Part shown: positions 12,255-24,239 of the stretch, piece by piece
Layout: every line of letters starts with the position of its first letter
How positions within the stretch are numbered: the stretch's first letter is position 1
From: Climacium dendroides
Lineage: Eukaryota; Streptophyta; Bryopsida; Hypnales; Climaciaceae
Direction of reading: 5' to 3'
Length of the DNA stretch: 64,000 nt
NCBI GenBank assembly: GCA_950106755.1
Contig: OX467091.1
Coordinates: 14,835,538-14,899,537 of the forward strand
Position numbers and translations under genes: made by a program
The notes under the pieces: model-generated
Told to the model about the DNA's origin: nothing
Database searches by the model: none
The model's input: the letters and a program-made list of their open reading frames with translations, nothing else

Positions 12255-12860
12255 CTACAAACTGCAAACCCCCGAAAGCAGAAGCTCTAGAAGCAAGCTG
12301 CACGAACTCCGAGGTAGCCTTCCAAACCTAGAATACTCCCTCCGACGTCGACTGAAGTAGCCTTCTTTGTCTGAGGCGAAACAAACTTCGCCAATCTTCC
12401 TTCGAAACGCCTCGGTGGCCGCCTTAGGATGCCGAACTTGGATTCGAGGCCACCATCGCGCCAGCCCGAGCTCGCCTCGCCTTTGCCCACCAGCTCTCGG
12501 TGGCGTCGTCGTCTTCCTCACCCCACCCACCCACACTTGGGTCCACACGGTCCTTCCTGAGTCTTGGATGAAATTCATCGGATCGACGACCGAGGTCTCG
12601 ATGTGCGAGCTGCCCGTGTAGTTTACGGGCAGCGAAAGGCCTGCAAGGGTACAGTGTAAAGGGCCCCGCTGACGAGGCGGGTGGACACGCTGGATGGTGC
12701 TTTTCTTAGCCGCTTTGCGGCGAAGATTCGCTTGCTTTGGAAACTGATTGGGAGGAAGTGAGGGAGATCTTTTCCAATGGCTCTTGGGGCTGCCAAGTTG
12801 GAAGGACGGAGGAGCAGAAGGGCTCCGTCGTGGCACTGCCGACTGCAGTCAGTGACATTC
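12255..12860. other. GC-rich island upstream of GUN1 copy B, function unknown
   Basis: A GC-rich block with open frames on both strands (193 codons on minus, 12836-12255) but no recognisable protein and no clear splice structure. It contains a perfect 9-bp stem hairpin (GCTGCCCGT, 7-nt loop, ACGGGCAGC) at 12609-12633. It could be a promoter CpG island, a first exon of an unknown gene or a transposon fragment. Composition changes sharply to AT-rich after about 12860. Confidence 0.3.
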
Positions 12861-12964
12861 TAGGATAGTACTCTCATGATTTCTTAAACTTCAATAGACC
12901 TCTTGATGACTTTTGTGGGAGAGGCAGAGTGAGGGCAGCTTTCATTACATCTAGAAGGGGAATC

Positions 12965-13150
12965 AATTTGTTACGTAAGAGGCTGAAAATCCTTCCTTGT
13001 GATTGGACAAGAGGCTGAAGTGGCGGTCCCAATCCCACTTTACACCTAGAGGCCAATCCAATTTGTTGTGCAAGAGGCCCAAAACTCTTGCCTGCGATTG
13101 GATGGAAGGTTGGAATCAGTTCCCATTCACGTACACCTAGAAGCCAAGCC
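12965..13150. repeat. Two-copy ~95-bp tandem repeat
   Basis: Unit 1 (12965-13059) and unit 2 (13060-13150) both begin AATTTGTT, carry an AAGAGGC segment, a GCGATTGGA-like segment and a CACCTAGA segment, and end GCCAA. A partial third unit starts at 13151, and a decayed piece precedes unit 1. Confidence 0.65.
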
Positions 13151-13259
13151 AATTTGTTGGAATGGATTTTTTTTATTTGAAAAATATATGATTTGACATG
13201 GTGTGAGCGCAATGATTGGGGTGCATCAAGAATGGGAGGTCAATTCTTGGTCTTGGTAG

Positions 13260-15990
13260 TCACCATTGTCACATTTCAATTATTGTTTTTTTCATGAAAT
13301 ATTAATTTTTTTCGAATGAATGAGATGCATTGGATTTCATGTCGTTGGGTTTAAGGAAAATTGTCTTGGCCTTAAGAAGAAATTGGCCTAGTCTTTAGGT
13401 GTAAAGTGGCCCTAAAAAGAGAGAGAGGTGGCCAACTAAATTTTTTTAGGTAACTTTATTGAATTGGCCCGGCTTCTTGGCCTCAAGGCCTTAAGATATG
13501 AGAATTGGCCATATTATAATCTTATTCCAATGAGTAGTTGAAGATGGCTTTAAGTCTAAAAAAATTTGAAATTTTATACAATTAGCCCCAACGAGAATTG
13601 GCCCAACTTCTAGGTATAAAGAGGTCCAAAGGGGTAGACTTCAAAATTGTTGGCAATATATTTTCTACCCAAATCTTACATAATTTCACCACCATGCATT
13701 AGAGTAGAAAATTTAGAGATAAGGTATGCACACCTATAATTGTTACTAATTACAAATATGTTATATAGTTATTGTGATTAATCAAAAATGATTTCTAATG
13801 GGTATTATTGGCACATGAAAGAAGATTCCAACACGTTGCAACATGCATTATTTGGACATGGTAAGAATAAGTTAAGAATTGTAAAGTATCATCTCTAGGT
13901 GAACCTAAATTTGATAATAGGTTCTTATAATCTTTCATGTTTTAATTGTGTACATCGTGAGTCATCAATATTTAGGAAAAAATTATGCTTTTTGGTTCAT
14001 ATATAGGTGTTGCATTTTAGACAATGTTGATTATAGGTGTACATAAGTTAATCCCTCAACCCTAAAAGGTCTAAAAAATCCAATTTGGGTTGCAACTTGG
14101 ATTTTTTGTGTATTTGACATTCAAGGTGTTGATGAATTGACATGCATCTATAGCAGTTACAAAAGTTTTTATTCTTGCTAAGCCAAATCCAATACTATAT
14201 GGTACTTCCAAATTTTGATAATTACTACACGTCTTATATGTTTGAGAAGTTGCAAAGTGGCTATATATTCTACATGTGTAATGCTATATTTAAATATGAT
14301 ACAATTTAGGTATGAAAACAATCTTTAAATGAAACATGTTAGTTGTTGAATCTTCAATTCACTAGTGTATGTCTTGTCATATTTTAGTACATACTTTGTA
14401 TTCTAAGAGTAAAATACATGACCATATATATCGTCCCACTAAACCTTTAATGGTTAAAGACCAAGAGTTAATCCATATTTCCATAAATGTGAAGATGTAG
14501 TATAAAATGCAACTTAGAATAACAATTTAATGACAACTTTCAAATAAAAGTTATAATATATGATTTGTACATCATATCAATAAATTTAGATGAATTACTT
14601 CAATGACCAATATTATCCAATAAAATTTGGAAAAAAAAAAAAATCTTTCTAAAATTGATTATTGATTGAACATTTGTAATTTTCACAAGATTTGTTTTAC
14701 TTCAAATTCAAAATGCTAAAATCTAGTTATGGTGTTTTTTTAGGATATTTTGTTTTAATTATTTATTTAAGTATTTTTTAAGGATAAATTTTGAACTAGA
14801 AAGGTTAGTTTTTGAGGTCTAAATTTACTTATATCCTTTCAACTATAGAATATTTGCAAAAAAAAGTTATAAAAATCTACACCAAACAAATATAAGATAA
14901 TTAACACAAGAATCTACAAATAATAAGATTGATGAATAAACAAAGATAATATGTACATGAGTCATATTTGCATGCGTCCGTTGTTCAAAATTTGAACGTA
15001 TAGCATTTGAGGGGTTAATGTGTACTATTGCAAAGAGATTGTAGAGAAATGTTCCGATGATATGTTTCAAAGAACAATTTTTTCTATATGTCACCACATT
15101 ATTTACTAGATGACATCCTTTTTCTGACATATATATATAGTAGATTAGCTTGGAGTCTTCCAACATCACCTTGGATTGGAAGTTACTACCGCTATTCTAA
15201 AAATTTAAGAGATAATTATAAGTAAATGAAATCACCAAAGACAATTCATTGAAATATATGACTCACCAAATTTTAATATAAATTTTACTAATTTTAGGCA
15301 ATATTCAAATTGAAAGTACAGTAGTGATGAACGGATGTACCAAGTCCACAACATATGATTTGTTGGACTTAGTTCCAATTCAGATGTATATCACATTATT
15401 GACAACAAAACAAAATTTAATCATTGGGAAGGAAGTTTTGAATCTAGAATTTTCAAAGGGATTCTTCATAAGTAGTGCCAATGTGAGTGCCAATGAGCGT
15501 TTAGGGGAAGATGAAAAATTTGGAGTGATTGATTCAAATCTTCACTTTGGAGAAATGTCGACAATTTATTATTTACTACCAATGATCAAATTTGGAATCA
15601 TAGACTGTAAATTGTGTTATTGAGGTCAAGAAATACAAAATGAAAGAATTGCACTTGTGTTTGTAATTGGTTTACATAGTTGACTTATTCCCTCTTCCTT
15701 TTTGGTGGTTGATTTTCAATTTGCTCTAGAATTTAAAAAAAATTAAACTATCAACCACAAAACAAGGGTTAAATTTTTATATTGTTTTATCTCACCTCTT
15801 TCATAGAAAATATACAAGCAACCAAGCTCAGAGGAAAGGATGTCACATTACTTTAGAAACTCCTATTTGAGGAAAATTAATAATGGCTCCAAATATATAA
15901 AACCTTTAGGATTGCATATTTTTTTCCCTTCCATCTAGATAAGAACTGATTCTAAACCTTATAGAGTAGGGCACAAGTGAAAATGATATT
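13260..15990. other. AT-rich intergenic DNA, no gene seen
   Basis: Very AT-rich with poly-A/T runs. A 99-codon plus-strand frame (15324-15623) resembles no known family and has no splice context. Nothing else is supportable. Confidence 0.5.
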
Positions 15991-16009
15991 TTTGTGTTCC
16001 CAAGGAAAC

Positions 16010-16374
16010 AAATTTCATTGTTGCCAACTTCAACTCTCTCCTAAGGGTTGAATAAATTTTTTTTGACCATGATATTTTTGGCATGAAATCATTTCTATGT
16101 TGATAAAATGTGAGCCAAATTTCAAGGTTAAAAGATTTATACAAATGGAGATATTCTAAATCTACCAACATGTGTAGTAAAGTGTATAGTTGTGACAAAT
16201 AGTTTCACCACTAGCAACTTTGATTCCCTCCCGAGGGCTGAAAAATAGTTTATTTACGATGACATTTTTGGCATGAGATAATCTCTATGTTGATAATATG
16301 TGTGCCAAATCTCAAAGTCAAAAGACTCACACAAATAAAGATATTCTAAATCTACCAACATATGTAGTTGTGAG
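16010..16374. repeat. ~180-bp tandem duplication
   Basis: Two diverged head-to-tail units (about 16010-16192 and 16198-16374). They share [20 protein letters not shown], TCTATGTTGATAA and the 20-base match GATATTCTAAATCTACCAAC in the same order. They differ by scattered substitutions, so the duplication is not recent. Confidence 0.7.
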
Positions 16375-16675
16375 TGGTTTTAAGGACATATTGAAAATGT
16401 AGAAGTAACTTAGACATCTCATGCTTTTTCAATTAATTCATCCACCTAAAACAATCTTTAAATGAAGAAGCTTCTCCAAATAATCATTGACATCTAATTT
16501 AGAAGTGTGAACTTGTTTCGTCTAAGAGACTCCACTTGTTTAAAAATTGTGTATCATACATGCATGAAGAAACTTTCTTTTTGTAAATATCAATGCTTGC
16601 ATTTTGAATTTAGCATTATAGACACTGAAATGTCATGAATTGAAGGGCAATTGCGAGTGATGAGTGAAATTTTAT

Positions 16676-17607
16676 TTAACCTTTAAAGTCCCAAGACCTT
16701 TTTTTCCATCAAAATCCACTCAAAATTATCATTTCTTTTGCAAAGAGAAAAAAAATTAATTTTTTTTATACATCTAACTACAAGATCTAGTCATGTTGGA
16801 CAACATCTTTTAGAATCTTTCAAAGGTTCTTAAGTGGATTGAAATTGGGAGAGTTTGTATGACTATTAAGCTTCTCAGAAAGATGTATTTGTCTGTATTC
16901 TTCACATAATTTGTTACGGTGGATAAGTACACCATCTTCTATAAACAATTTGTGTGAAATGTTACCATAAAATGAAGCAACTAGCCATTATAGACCACTT
17001 TCATAAAATTCTTAATAGAACATCAATCTTTAGGCATAAAGACAAATTTCAACTTTTGCCCTCCAATAAATGTATTCTAAATCATTAAAGAAGTTTGTCA
17101 TTTTTAAAAGTACGAACTATGTAGTTTGATGAAATTTGTTTAGAATTTTTCTTGATTTCAAAGGTAGATTCATTTATCCAAACAACACGCTTCCAATCTT
17201 TTCTACTCCATCTATAATACTTCTGAGCAAAAGCCAGTTGTTGAGACATACAATGAGGTGTCAAAAAAGGTATTTTGACTGCTATTCAACTTAAAATGCT
17301 ACTTCCATGTAATACTACAAATAATACTTCTATTCACTTGACTAGGACAAATATTGGTAATCTTTGAAAGTGATGAGCAACAATGAGTTCTTGAGTATCA
17401 TAGAGTAGTACAAACATCTTTATAACTAAGCTTCTTAGAGCTTTTATCAATATGTTTGCACTTTTAAGTTCCATGTTCATGAAATTTCTTTATCAATCTT
17501 TGAATTGTTCTAACAAGGACTCCAACAATGGTTGCAATCTTGATTCATGTAATCCCTACCTCATTTAAAGCTACAATACAAGCACAAGTTTCATTTGAAA
17601 TTGCCAT
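16676..17607 (-). pseudogene. Tc1/mariner-type transposase remnant with one terminus
   Basis: Minus-strand translation from the ATG at 17607 begins MAISNETCACIVALNEVGIT and continues through a helix-turn-helix-like block (IATIVGVLVRTIQRLIKKFHEHGT), then SRTHCCSSLSKITNICPSQV and, far downstream, FMPKD. This order fits the DNA-binding and start of the DDE domain of Tc1/mariner transposases. It has many stops and frameshifts. At 16676 lies a terminus (after TA: ACCTTTAAAGTCCCAAG) that matches ends of other elements in the window, placing that terminus 3' of the transposase. The opposite end was not found and may be truncated. Confidence 0.65.
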
Positions 17608-17885
17608 CACCATTAAATTTGACAATGTTAATTAGATTCCAAAATATGTTTTGGGGTATATAGTAACTACTCTATCCAATATCTTCAACCTTATCAACAC
17701 CAATCCTCAATAAATTTTTAGCAAATGCCATGTAGATGATGAAATCACTCAAAGATGACCCTAAGCACTCAAAGTTCTACAGTTTAATTTGTCAACAAAC
17801 CAAACAATAGAAGTCATGAATGAAGCTAAGATCATTTTAGTGAATGAAGCCAATACCAATTCAAAACCCTCACTCAAATAAGCCT

Positions 17886-17975
17886 TAGTCACTCATCCAT
17901 CATCCATTAACTAGACCTCACTCACTCATCCATCATCCATTAACTAGACCTCACTCACTCATCCATCACCCAATA
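17886..17975. repeat. 33-bp tandem repeat
   Basis: The unit ACTCACTCATCCATCATCCA plus TTAACTAGACCTC is repeated a little over two times, followed by decayed CACTCA/CATCCA copies to about 18060. Possible simple-repeat expansion. Confidence 0.7.
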
Positions 17976-18082
17976 TGATCATCCATCAATATGTAGCCCT
18001 TATTCAATTATCCAACCTTCACTCACTTAGACATCACCTAGGCCTCACTCATATTCAAAGCCCTTTCTTCCTCCTTTTTAAC

Positions 18083-18560
18083 TCTAAAGTCCCAAAGTCC
18101 CTGTAGAGGACTCTTGGGATTTCAGGTAGGCTTGTGTGATCTCAATTTTTGTCATAATTTTTTGAAACTTTTTTTGAAGATAGGAAATCAAATTAGATTT
18201 TTGGAAATATAATTTTTATTTCAATTGGTGCCTAGAAATAAAAGTTATGCCACCATGAGTCCAAAAAGCAAATTGAGGGGTAGCCTAAAAAAATCACAAA
18301 AAATTAAATTTTTTAATTTTTAATTTTTTTCTCAAAGATTATATTTTTGTCTACATCAAAAGCTTTGTTTCATTCCATTTACACTAGTGATGAGAAAGTT
18401 ATGGACAATCTTAGTTTTTTGGCAATCTAAGCATCTTCTTAAGAAAATCTTGAATTCATCACTTTCAATGCAAATATCTTGCAATCTAGAATGTCAAAGT
18501 TTTTGAAATTTTTTCCACGTATTTTTATACTAGTGTAGTACATGAGAAAGGACTCCAAAG
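18083..18560 (+). mobile_element. Left-end fragment of mariner-related element
   Basis: Starts CTCTAAAGTCCC and continues with a block (AATTGGTGCCTAG, AAAAGTTATGCCA) also found just inside the left ends at 18880 and 46140. It lacks the matching right terminus, so it is a truncated copy. Confidence 0.5.
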
Positions 18561-18654
18561 TTTGCATATAGAATGGACCTTGTTATGATTAGTTGGTGGT
18601 TGGATGTAACTATGCGGGGAACAAGAAATACATGGTTTGTATGTTAGAACAACC

Positions 18655-18875
18655 ATTAACCCTTGAACCTTGACGAGGACATTTTTTGTTTGATGGATGA
18701 CAAAAAATTCTTCTAGTAGGACAGAAATGCAACTATTCATTTTAAGAATTTTATTGTGATAAGGAGAGGTCTTCTATAGTAGTTTGACTTCCAATGAATG
18801 CTTTTATTATTTTTAAGTGAATGATTATTACAGTAATCAAAGGGATGATTTCCACAGTCACCAATCCATCCTTTA
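18655..18875. repeat. Dispersed ~220-bp repeat, copy 1
   Basis: Matches 20280-20510 in the same orientation, including the shared GAGAGGTCTTCTATAGTAGT and GACTTCCAATGA. A shorter inverted match is at about 24418-24462. Unit type unknown. Confidence 0.65.
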
Positions 18876-19670
18876 TCCCCTAAAGTCCCATTATCCCCTT
18901 AGGGGACAAAATGGATTTTGGGCAGGCTCCTACAATCTCAATATTTGTCGTGATTTTTTGAATCTTTTAGGAGAAATAGAGAAACACAATAGCTTTTTAA
19001 AAATTTAATTTTATTTCAATTGGAGCATAGGAGCAAAAGTTATAGAACAAAAGCCCTTTTATTGTTTGGCAGGTAGAAAAAACCCTTAAAAAAAACTTAA
19101 AGCAAAAAATTTTAAAAATTTGTTTTGTATAGGTTGTGTTTTTGTGTGCATGGCAAGCTTTGATTCACTCCATTTGGATTTGTTATAAAAAAGTTATGGA
19201 CAATCTTGCTTTTTGGGCAATTATAACATCTTCTTGAAAAAATAACTTGTAGAATTCATTTATGACCTCAAATTTCACAATTTAAAAAAAAGTTTCACAA
19301 GGTTAAGATCTCTTGTTAGACTAATCTCACTATTGAGATTAGTGTATTTCAATTCCATCTTAGAGCTATTGACAATTTAGATTTTTCTTCAATCTTGAAT
19401 CTACTTCTATTTAATAATATTTTAATGAATAAAAATTAAGTTTAAAAATAATAATTTTTAAAAATAATTCCTAGAATATCAAATCAATATCATATAAAAT
19501 TTAAAATTTAAAATCACTAAAACAAAAATTATAAGTTATGAAGATTTAAAGCCAAATAATGTAGTTGAGTAAGGTACAAAAAAGAATTAGTTTTTTGCTC
19601 ATAGCTACAAAAATGGCAATTTTGAGTGGTTTTTGATGGTAAAGAGGCCTTGGGACTTTAGGGATTAAGG
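18876..19670 (+). mobile_element. Non-autonomous mariner-related element
   Basis: The left end (TA then TCCCCTAAAGTCCC) and right end (GGGACTTTAGGGAT then TA) form short inverted termini with a possible TA target duplication. The right 60 bp match the terminus at 16676 in inverse orientation, so this element shares ends with the transposase-bearing remnant. The interior is AT-rich and noncoding. A longer relative lies at 46137-47062. Confidence 0.55.
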
Positions 19671-19691
19671 ATTAATAATAGCCATATTATA

Positions 19692-19818
19692 AGGTGAACC
19701 AACCTATTACCACCATCTAGCATATAGATGTGCTATACATTCTTCCTCTGAAATGTATACCTACATGTACATAAAGACAAAATTGAGAAGGATGGTGGTA
19801 ATAGCCATTGGTTCACCT
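19692..19818. mobile_element. Small TA-flanked hairpin MITE
   Basis: About 127 bp with long inverted ends: AGGTGAACCAACCTATTACC... on the left against ...GGTAATAGCCATTGGTTCACCT on the right, apart from a small internal indel. It is flanked by TA on both sides. This is typical of Stowaway/mariner-type MITEs. No coding capacity. Confidence 0.75.
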
Positions 19819-19916
19819 TAAGTGCCAAGTGGGTTTTGTTTGATGTGATAGGGTTGATGATGATGCCATAGATTGTATAGGATTGACTCACAATCGTCTT
19901 TGCCCACTTAGGCATA

Positions 19917-20208
19917 TAAGGTGGATATTATCTAAATTACCACTTTTACTATTGTACATAGCTACTATTATTAGATTGGTCAACTTTTCATATTTTCATA
20001 TTTTCATGTTGACAAGTGAAAAGAGGTTGACAAATCAAATAATACAACATTTGGATATCTTATTCAAAAGTTATTAAGGAACAAAAGTTTGATTCTAAAA
20101 CAATTTCTTCTACATAATTAGGTACATAATTGACTTTGGAGGTGTGTGTACACATATTGAAGATGGTAGTTTAAGGTTAGTGGCACATTTAGGGTTCCTA
20201 CCTTAAGT
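19917..20208. mobile_element. Decayed copy of the 280-bp MITE family
   Basis: Similar throughout to 23962-24239, in the same orientation: TTATTAGAttGGTCAA, TTTGGATA, AAAAGTTAT, TTTAAGGT.AGTGGCACATTT. The ends have lost most of their inverted symmetry (AAGGTGGATATTAT against CCTACCTTAA). Confidence 0.65.
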
Positions 20209-20279
20209 TATTCATTGAGAAATTGTAGCTTATGGAAGACACTTGAACATGACATTTTGAGTGAAGGTTGAACCAAATT

Positions 20280-20510
20280 GGACAAATTAATCCTTAAATA
20301 TTGACAAGGACGTTTTTTATTTGATGGATGACAAAGAATCCTTGTAGTAGGACAAAAGAGCAATTATTCAACCTTTGAATTTTGTTGTAAAAAGGAGAGG
20401 TCTTCTATAGTAGTTTGACTTCCAATGAGTGCTCTTGCAATTTTGTAAGCGAGTAATTCACACAATAACCAAAAAGATGATTTTTATGGTCACTAGTACA
20501 TCCTTTAAAG
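20280..20510. repeat. Dispersed ~220-bp repeat, copy 2
   Basis: Second copy of 18655-18875. Homology continues up to the point where copy 1 is interrupted by the mariner-related element at 18876. Confidence 0.6.
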
Positions 20511-20514
20511 GTTA

Positions 20515-21230
20515 ATTGATAATCAGCTTTGGTATTTTGTGGAGGCTCTAATAAAAAGTGTTTAAAATTTTTAAATCTTAAAGAACAAACCTATGACCAT
20601 TGATTTCAAGCCTCATTGTTTATGGCTCAATTTGCCACTATTTTGGAATTGGATATGTATAAAAAAATTTATATTTATTTTCAAAGATAAAATTACATAT
20701 CTTTTTATTTCACTTAATTTTTAGATTCTTTTGAATTTTTTTGAAAAAAAAGTTGAAAAAAATCACATCAAATAGAAAATTATTTCAAAAACTCTAAAAA
20801 ATTTCACCATGTGTATATATTACAATGAAGAACATTCTAGTGTGAATTCAATTTCCATTTCATTCTAGAATTAGAATTCCATAGACATTGAAAATACATG
20901 AAAAATTCAAATTGCAATAGTATATATTCAATATTAGGAATTTTTTTCAAAATTCAAATTGGAATAGAAACTAAAACAAATGACCAACCTTCATTTTGTT
21001 GGTTGTGCTCAAATTCAAGAAATTTCATTTTCATGGAGGAATTTCAGATTTTGAGTACAAAGTAACAATTTTCCAAACTATACTAAAATAGCATATTTTG
21101 TGATCTGTTTTTTTTACTAACTTCTCATTTACATGAAGACAAACACTAACAAGACTGCAAATTCAATTGGCTACTCTTCAGAACCCAACATGAAGAGTCA
21201 ACAAGAAAAATATGGATGAAAAAAACACCA
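20515..21230. repeat. Dispersed ~700-bp repeat, copy 1
   Basis: Aligns along its length with 44295-44970 in the same orientation. Shared landmarks are ATGACCATTGATTTCAA, ATTTCACCATGTGTR, CAATATTAGGAATTTTTT and GAAGACAAACACT. Substitutions and small indels are scattered. It is AT-rich and noncoding, with no terminal structure found. Confidence 0.75.
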
Positions 21231-21806
21231 AAAATATGGATGAAAAATGCTTTCAAACTCTTTCCACCACATTGGATTGTCATCCAAACGCCAGGTGAAA
21301 CTTCATTGAATTCTAAGAACAAGTACATGCAAAGTTTTCAAAATCCTGCTCTACAAATAATTGTAGTACTAATGGCTTCAAGTCCATTTGCAACTAATTC
21401 TATTGATGCTGTAATTGACATTTCTTCGTTTACCAAGTTACAAATTCCTTCATAAGACGAGGGACCTACACCTCCATATACAAACAAAATACAATCACAT
21501 GTCTAGTCAAATCCATGTCAGAACTTGAGAAACTTGAGAAACTTGAGAACAAATGATAAACATAGTACAACAAAAAGATCAAAAATTATGCACACCCTTG
21601 AAGTGGGTTCTAACATTCATAAAATGCCATCCAGAGACCTGGAGAGACTTTCATTATTTGCATTTGGAGACCCTTCAAGTGAACATCGACTTTGAACTTC
21701 AAGGTTTCATCACTTCTGAACTACAATACTGTACTGACAGCTTTGCTTGCTTTGGAGAGAAAGTTGTACTCTACCCAACATCAGTACACGGTAGCTGGCA
21801 AAGTAG

Positions 21807-23185
21807 TTATGGTGCACCAGAACGCCTCTTCACAAGAGCATCGTAGGATCCTTGCCGAGAGCATTCATGAATAGTTTGGTCTGTCACAATGAAGTACGTC
21901 GCTATAGTGGCTGCACAAGCCACACACCAAAACTCAGAAAGGGTAGAAACTTGATTCCAAGCATACTCTCATTTCTGACTATAACTCACACAATAGTTTG
22001 GTAACATGTCGCACAACAAATAAAGATATTGACCATATATATAAGGAGACAGAGTAGCATGTTTGAGAGCCTACAACACAACGTCATCAATGATGATAAG
22101 TAACATTCATCTTCCCTGCAGAGCTACAAGAAATGCAAAAAAAGCAGCCATTGATACCTGCTGAGATAATGAGGGCTTGCCCTGTGTAGTTCACATTCGC
22201 TTTAAACCATGGAATAGTTCGGACAGCCGTCAGCTGTTTTCCCATATCGTGAAATAACACAACAAAATTCTCATTCATTAGTGCGGTGACAAAAACTTCC
22301 GTCCTCACATTCGGAAGTTGATTAACACGTAAAGGATCAAGAGACCTAAATCGGGTCTCATGCTTTTCAAGTATATTGAAGAGGTCATGCAGGGTCTCTC
22401 TTTTGTCCAGTTTTATTTACTTTTTGAACAACACAATGAAAAGTTCTTCTCTGATTCTGCTGACACAAATCTGATCCCATCTAAATATACTTTCGCAATA
22501 GTATTAAATTTATTGGTCATTTAAAAAATTATGAATCCTGAGTCCTTTAGGAGTTCAATCAATGAAAAGAAAAATGATGAAAGGGAGGGTCAGGGCAATC
22601 TTACAATTGGAGCGGCACTTGCAATACATGCAATGGAGGCAGCCTTAAATCCAGCCTTCACGCCCTCTAAAAAACGCAGCAGTATGGTGACAACGCAAAG
22701 GGTTACAGTAGACCTACTTGCAACCCTACCCAAAAGTGACCCTTATAAATTCATGCCTACAATGTAATGATCCAAAAGGAAGTGTAATCAGGAATGAAGT
22801 TCATGAATAAATCCTACTTAAATTTACAGAGGAAAAAAACAAGAAGAATAAGTTAGTAATCCCAAGACCGGCATAAATGCAGAGTTTGTTGAGGATAGTT
22901 CCACTAACTCTGTGTTACCAATCCCCAAGAGACAGTAGCTGAGACACACGTAGGCAGACACTGTGGAATTGAAGCCAGCAAGACAACAACCAATTGATTT
23001 ACACCTAAATGCTGCAGCTTACCTTCGGTACAATGCTTGGCCCTGGCAGCCCTTTCGTCAACAGCCCCATGAGTTTCAAGGTCTTCGACTGGAGACGGAA
23101 TATAAAACAATCTGGAAGACTCCGGCTGCTGCAACGCAAGCTCCTCTCTCTTTTGTCCCCACCATCCTTTAAGATTACCTGCCAT
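21807..23185 (-). CDS. ENOD93: Early nodulin 93 (ENOD93)-like small membrane protein
   Basis: Four exons in perfect phase: 23185-23023 (ATG at 23185), 22666-22605, 22233-22158 and 21910-21807 (TAA), giving 134 residues, within the family range. The N-terminal half is soluble. The conserved core follows: CTEEGVKAGFKAASIAC, then TIPWFKANVNYTGQALIIS, then ATYFIVTDQTI. Two hydrophobic helices lie at about residues 57-78 and 92-112. The family motif PWxxANxNYTxQALIIS identifies it. ENOD93 proteins are small inner mitochondrial membrane proteins; recent work links them to cytochrome c oxidase and respiratory output (from memory). Junctions are standard GT-AG. A MITE (23962-24239) lies about 0.8 kb upstream of the ATG. 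The gene appears intact. The name comes from soybean nodules, but the family is general in plants. Confidence 0.85.
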
Positions 23186-23960
23186 CTTCAAAAAGGAAAA
23201 AAATCTCAAAAAGAAGAAAAAGAGACAAACGCTTCCCCAAAACGAACAAGACTCAGTTGCACATTCAGTTTCCATGTCAAATTATACTACAAACCCTAAA
23301 CTCTAAAAACTGAGCTTTCTTCACAGAAACAGCAAGATTTCTTCCTCACTAGAGATATCCTCACTAAAGTAGGGGTGGGTATCTACCCTGTCCAACAGAA
23401 TTCAAAATTCGATAACCTTGATCCAATCTGCAAGTACTGAAAGTCTTTTGGAAACAGGTCGCAAGCTCTATGAGTAAAAGGAAAACTCTATTGAATGAAA
23501 TAGTCGCTTCAACAATGCATACGAATCTAGAAACAATGAGAAACTCCAAATAAATGTGTGCAACTCACTGCACATAAATTAAATCTTATCATCGCCCAAA
23601 TCTCAGGTCGATACACAAAAAGAATTTGCATTCGAATTTCAAGAATGGGAATCTAAAAGAGTTTCTCACTGAGCTTCAGACGAGCTGAGCTGGGAAAGCC
23701 TTCAGCTCTGCGGGAAAACTCCGAACTCCTCCGAAATGCTTCAAAAGGGGGTTCAAAGCGACGAAATTTCACATGGAAACTGAAGATGGAACGGAGGGTG
23801 GGTGGGTCGTATTGGAGTTCGTGGACAAGTCAGCACCTTTCCATGCAGATTCTCTCTCAATGCTGGACGTGTGGAGGGTTAACTCCAGCTCCCTTTTTTT
23901 TAAGGCGAAATTGGGCCAAATAGCACCAAAAAAAGAAACTAATAGGCTGCAAAAAGTAGT
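23186..23960 (-). promoter_or_regulatory. ENOD93 5' leader and upstream region
   Basis: Mixed-composition flank between the start codon and the upstream MITE, less AT-rich than the surroundings. No exon or clear core promoter box could be fixed. A promoter/5' UTR role is inferred from position only. Confidence 0.35.
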
Positions 23961-23961
23961 A

Positions 23962-24239
23962 AGGTAGGTACACCCAAAACCGCCACTTTTTGCTAGTGAG
24001 CCTATTTTCTATTATTAGACTGGTCAAATTTTCATATATTCTTGTTGGCAAGTGAAAGGAGGTTCCAATGCACCAGAGAACGTGACATTTGGATACTGTA
24101 TGCAAAAGTTATCAAGGAACAAAGTTTGGTTCTGAAAGCGTTTTCTCCACATAGGTACAGAATTGATTTTGGAGATGTATGTACAGTTTAGATGTAGATG
24201 ACGGTTTAAGGTCAGTGGCACATTTGGGTGTACCTACCT
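23962..24239. mobile_element. 278-bp MITE with perfect inverted ends
   Basis: The ends read TAAGGTAGGTACACCCAAA (23960-23978) and TTTGGGTGTACCTACCTTA (24223-24241), perfect inverted repeats of 19 bp including a possible TA target duplication. The interior is noncoding and matches the older copy at 19917-20208. Confidence 0.8.

Noticed and set aside
12255..12836. 193-codon minus-strand frame in the GC island
   Set aside because: No recognisable domain, and the opposite strand is equally open; not enough to call a gene.
17886..18060. Short-spaced tandem repeats considered as CRISPR or satellite
   Set aside because: Units are contiguous without unique spacers, the copy number is about two, and the genome is a plant nucleus.
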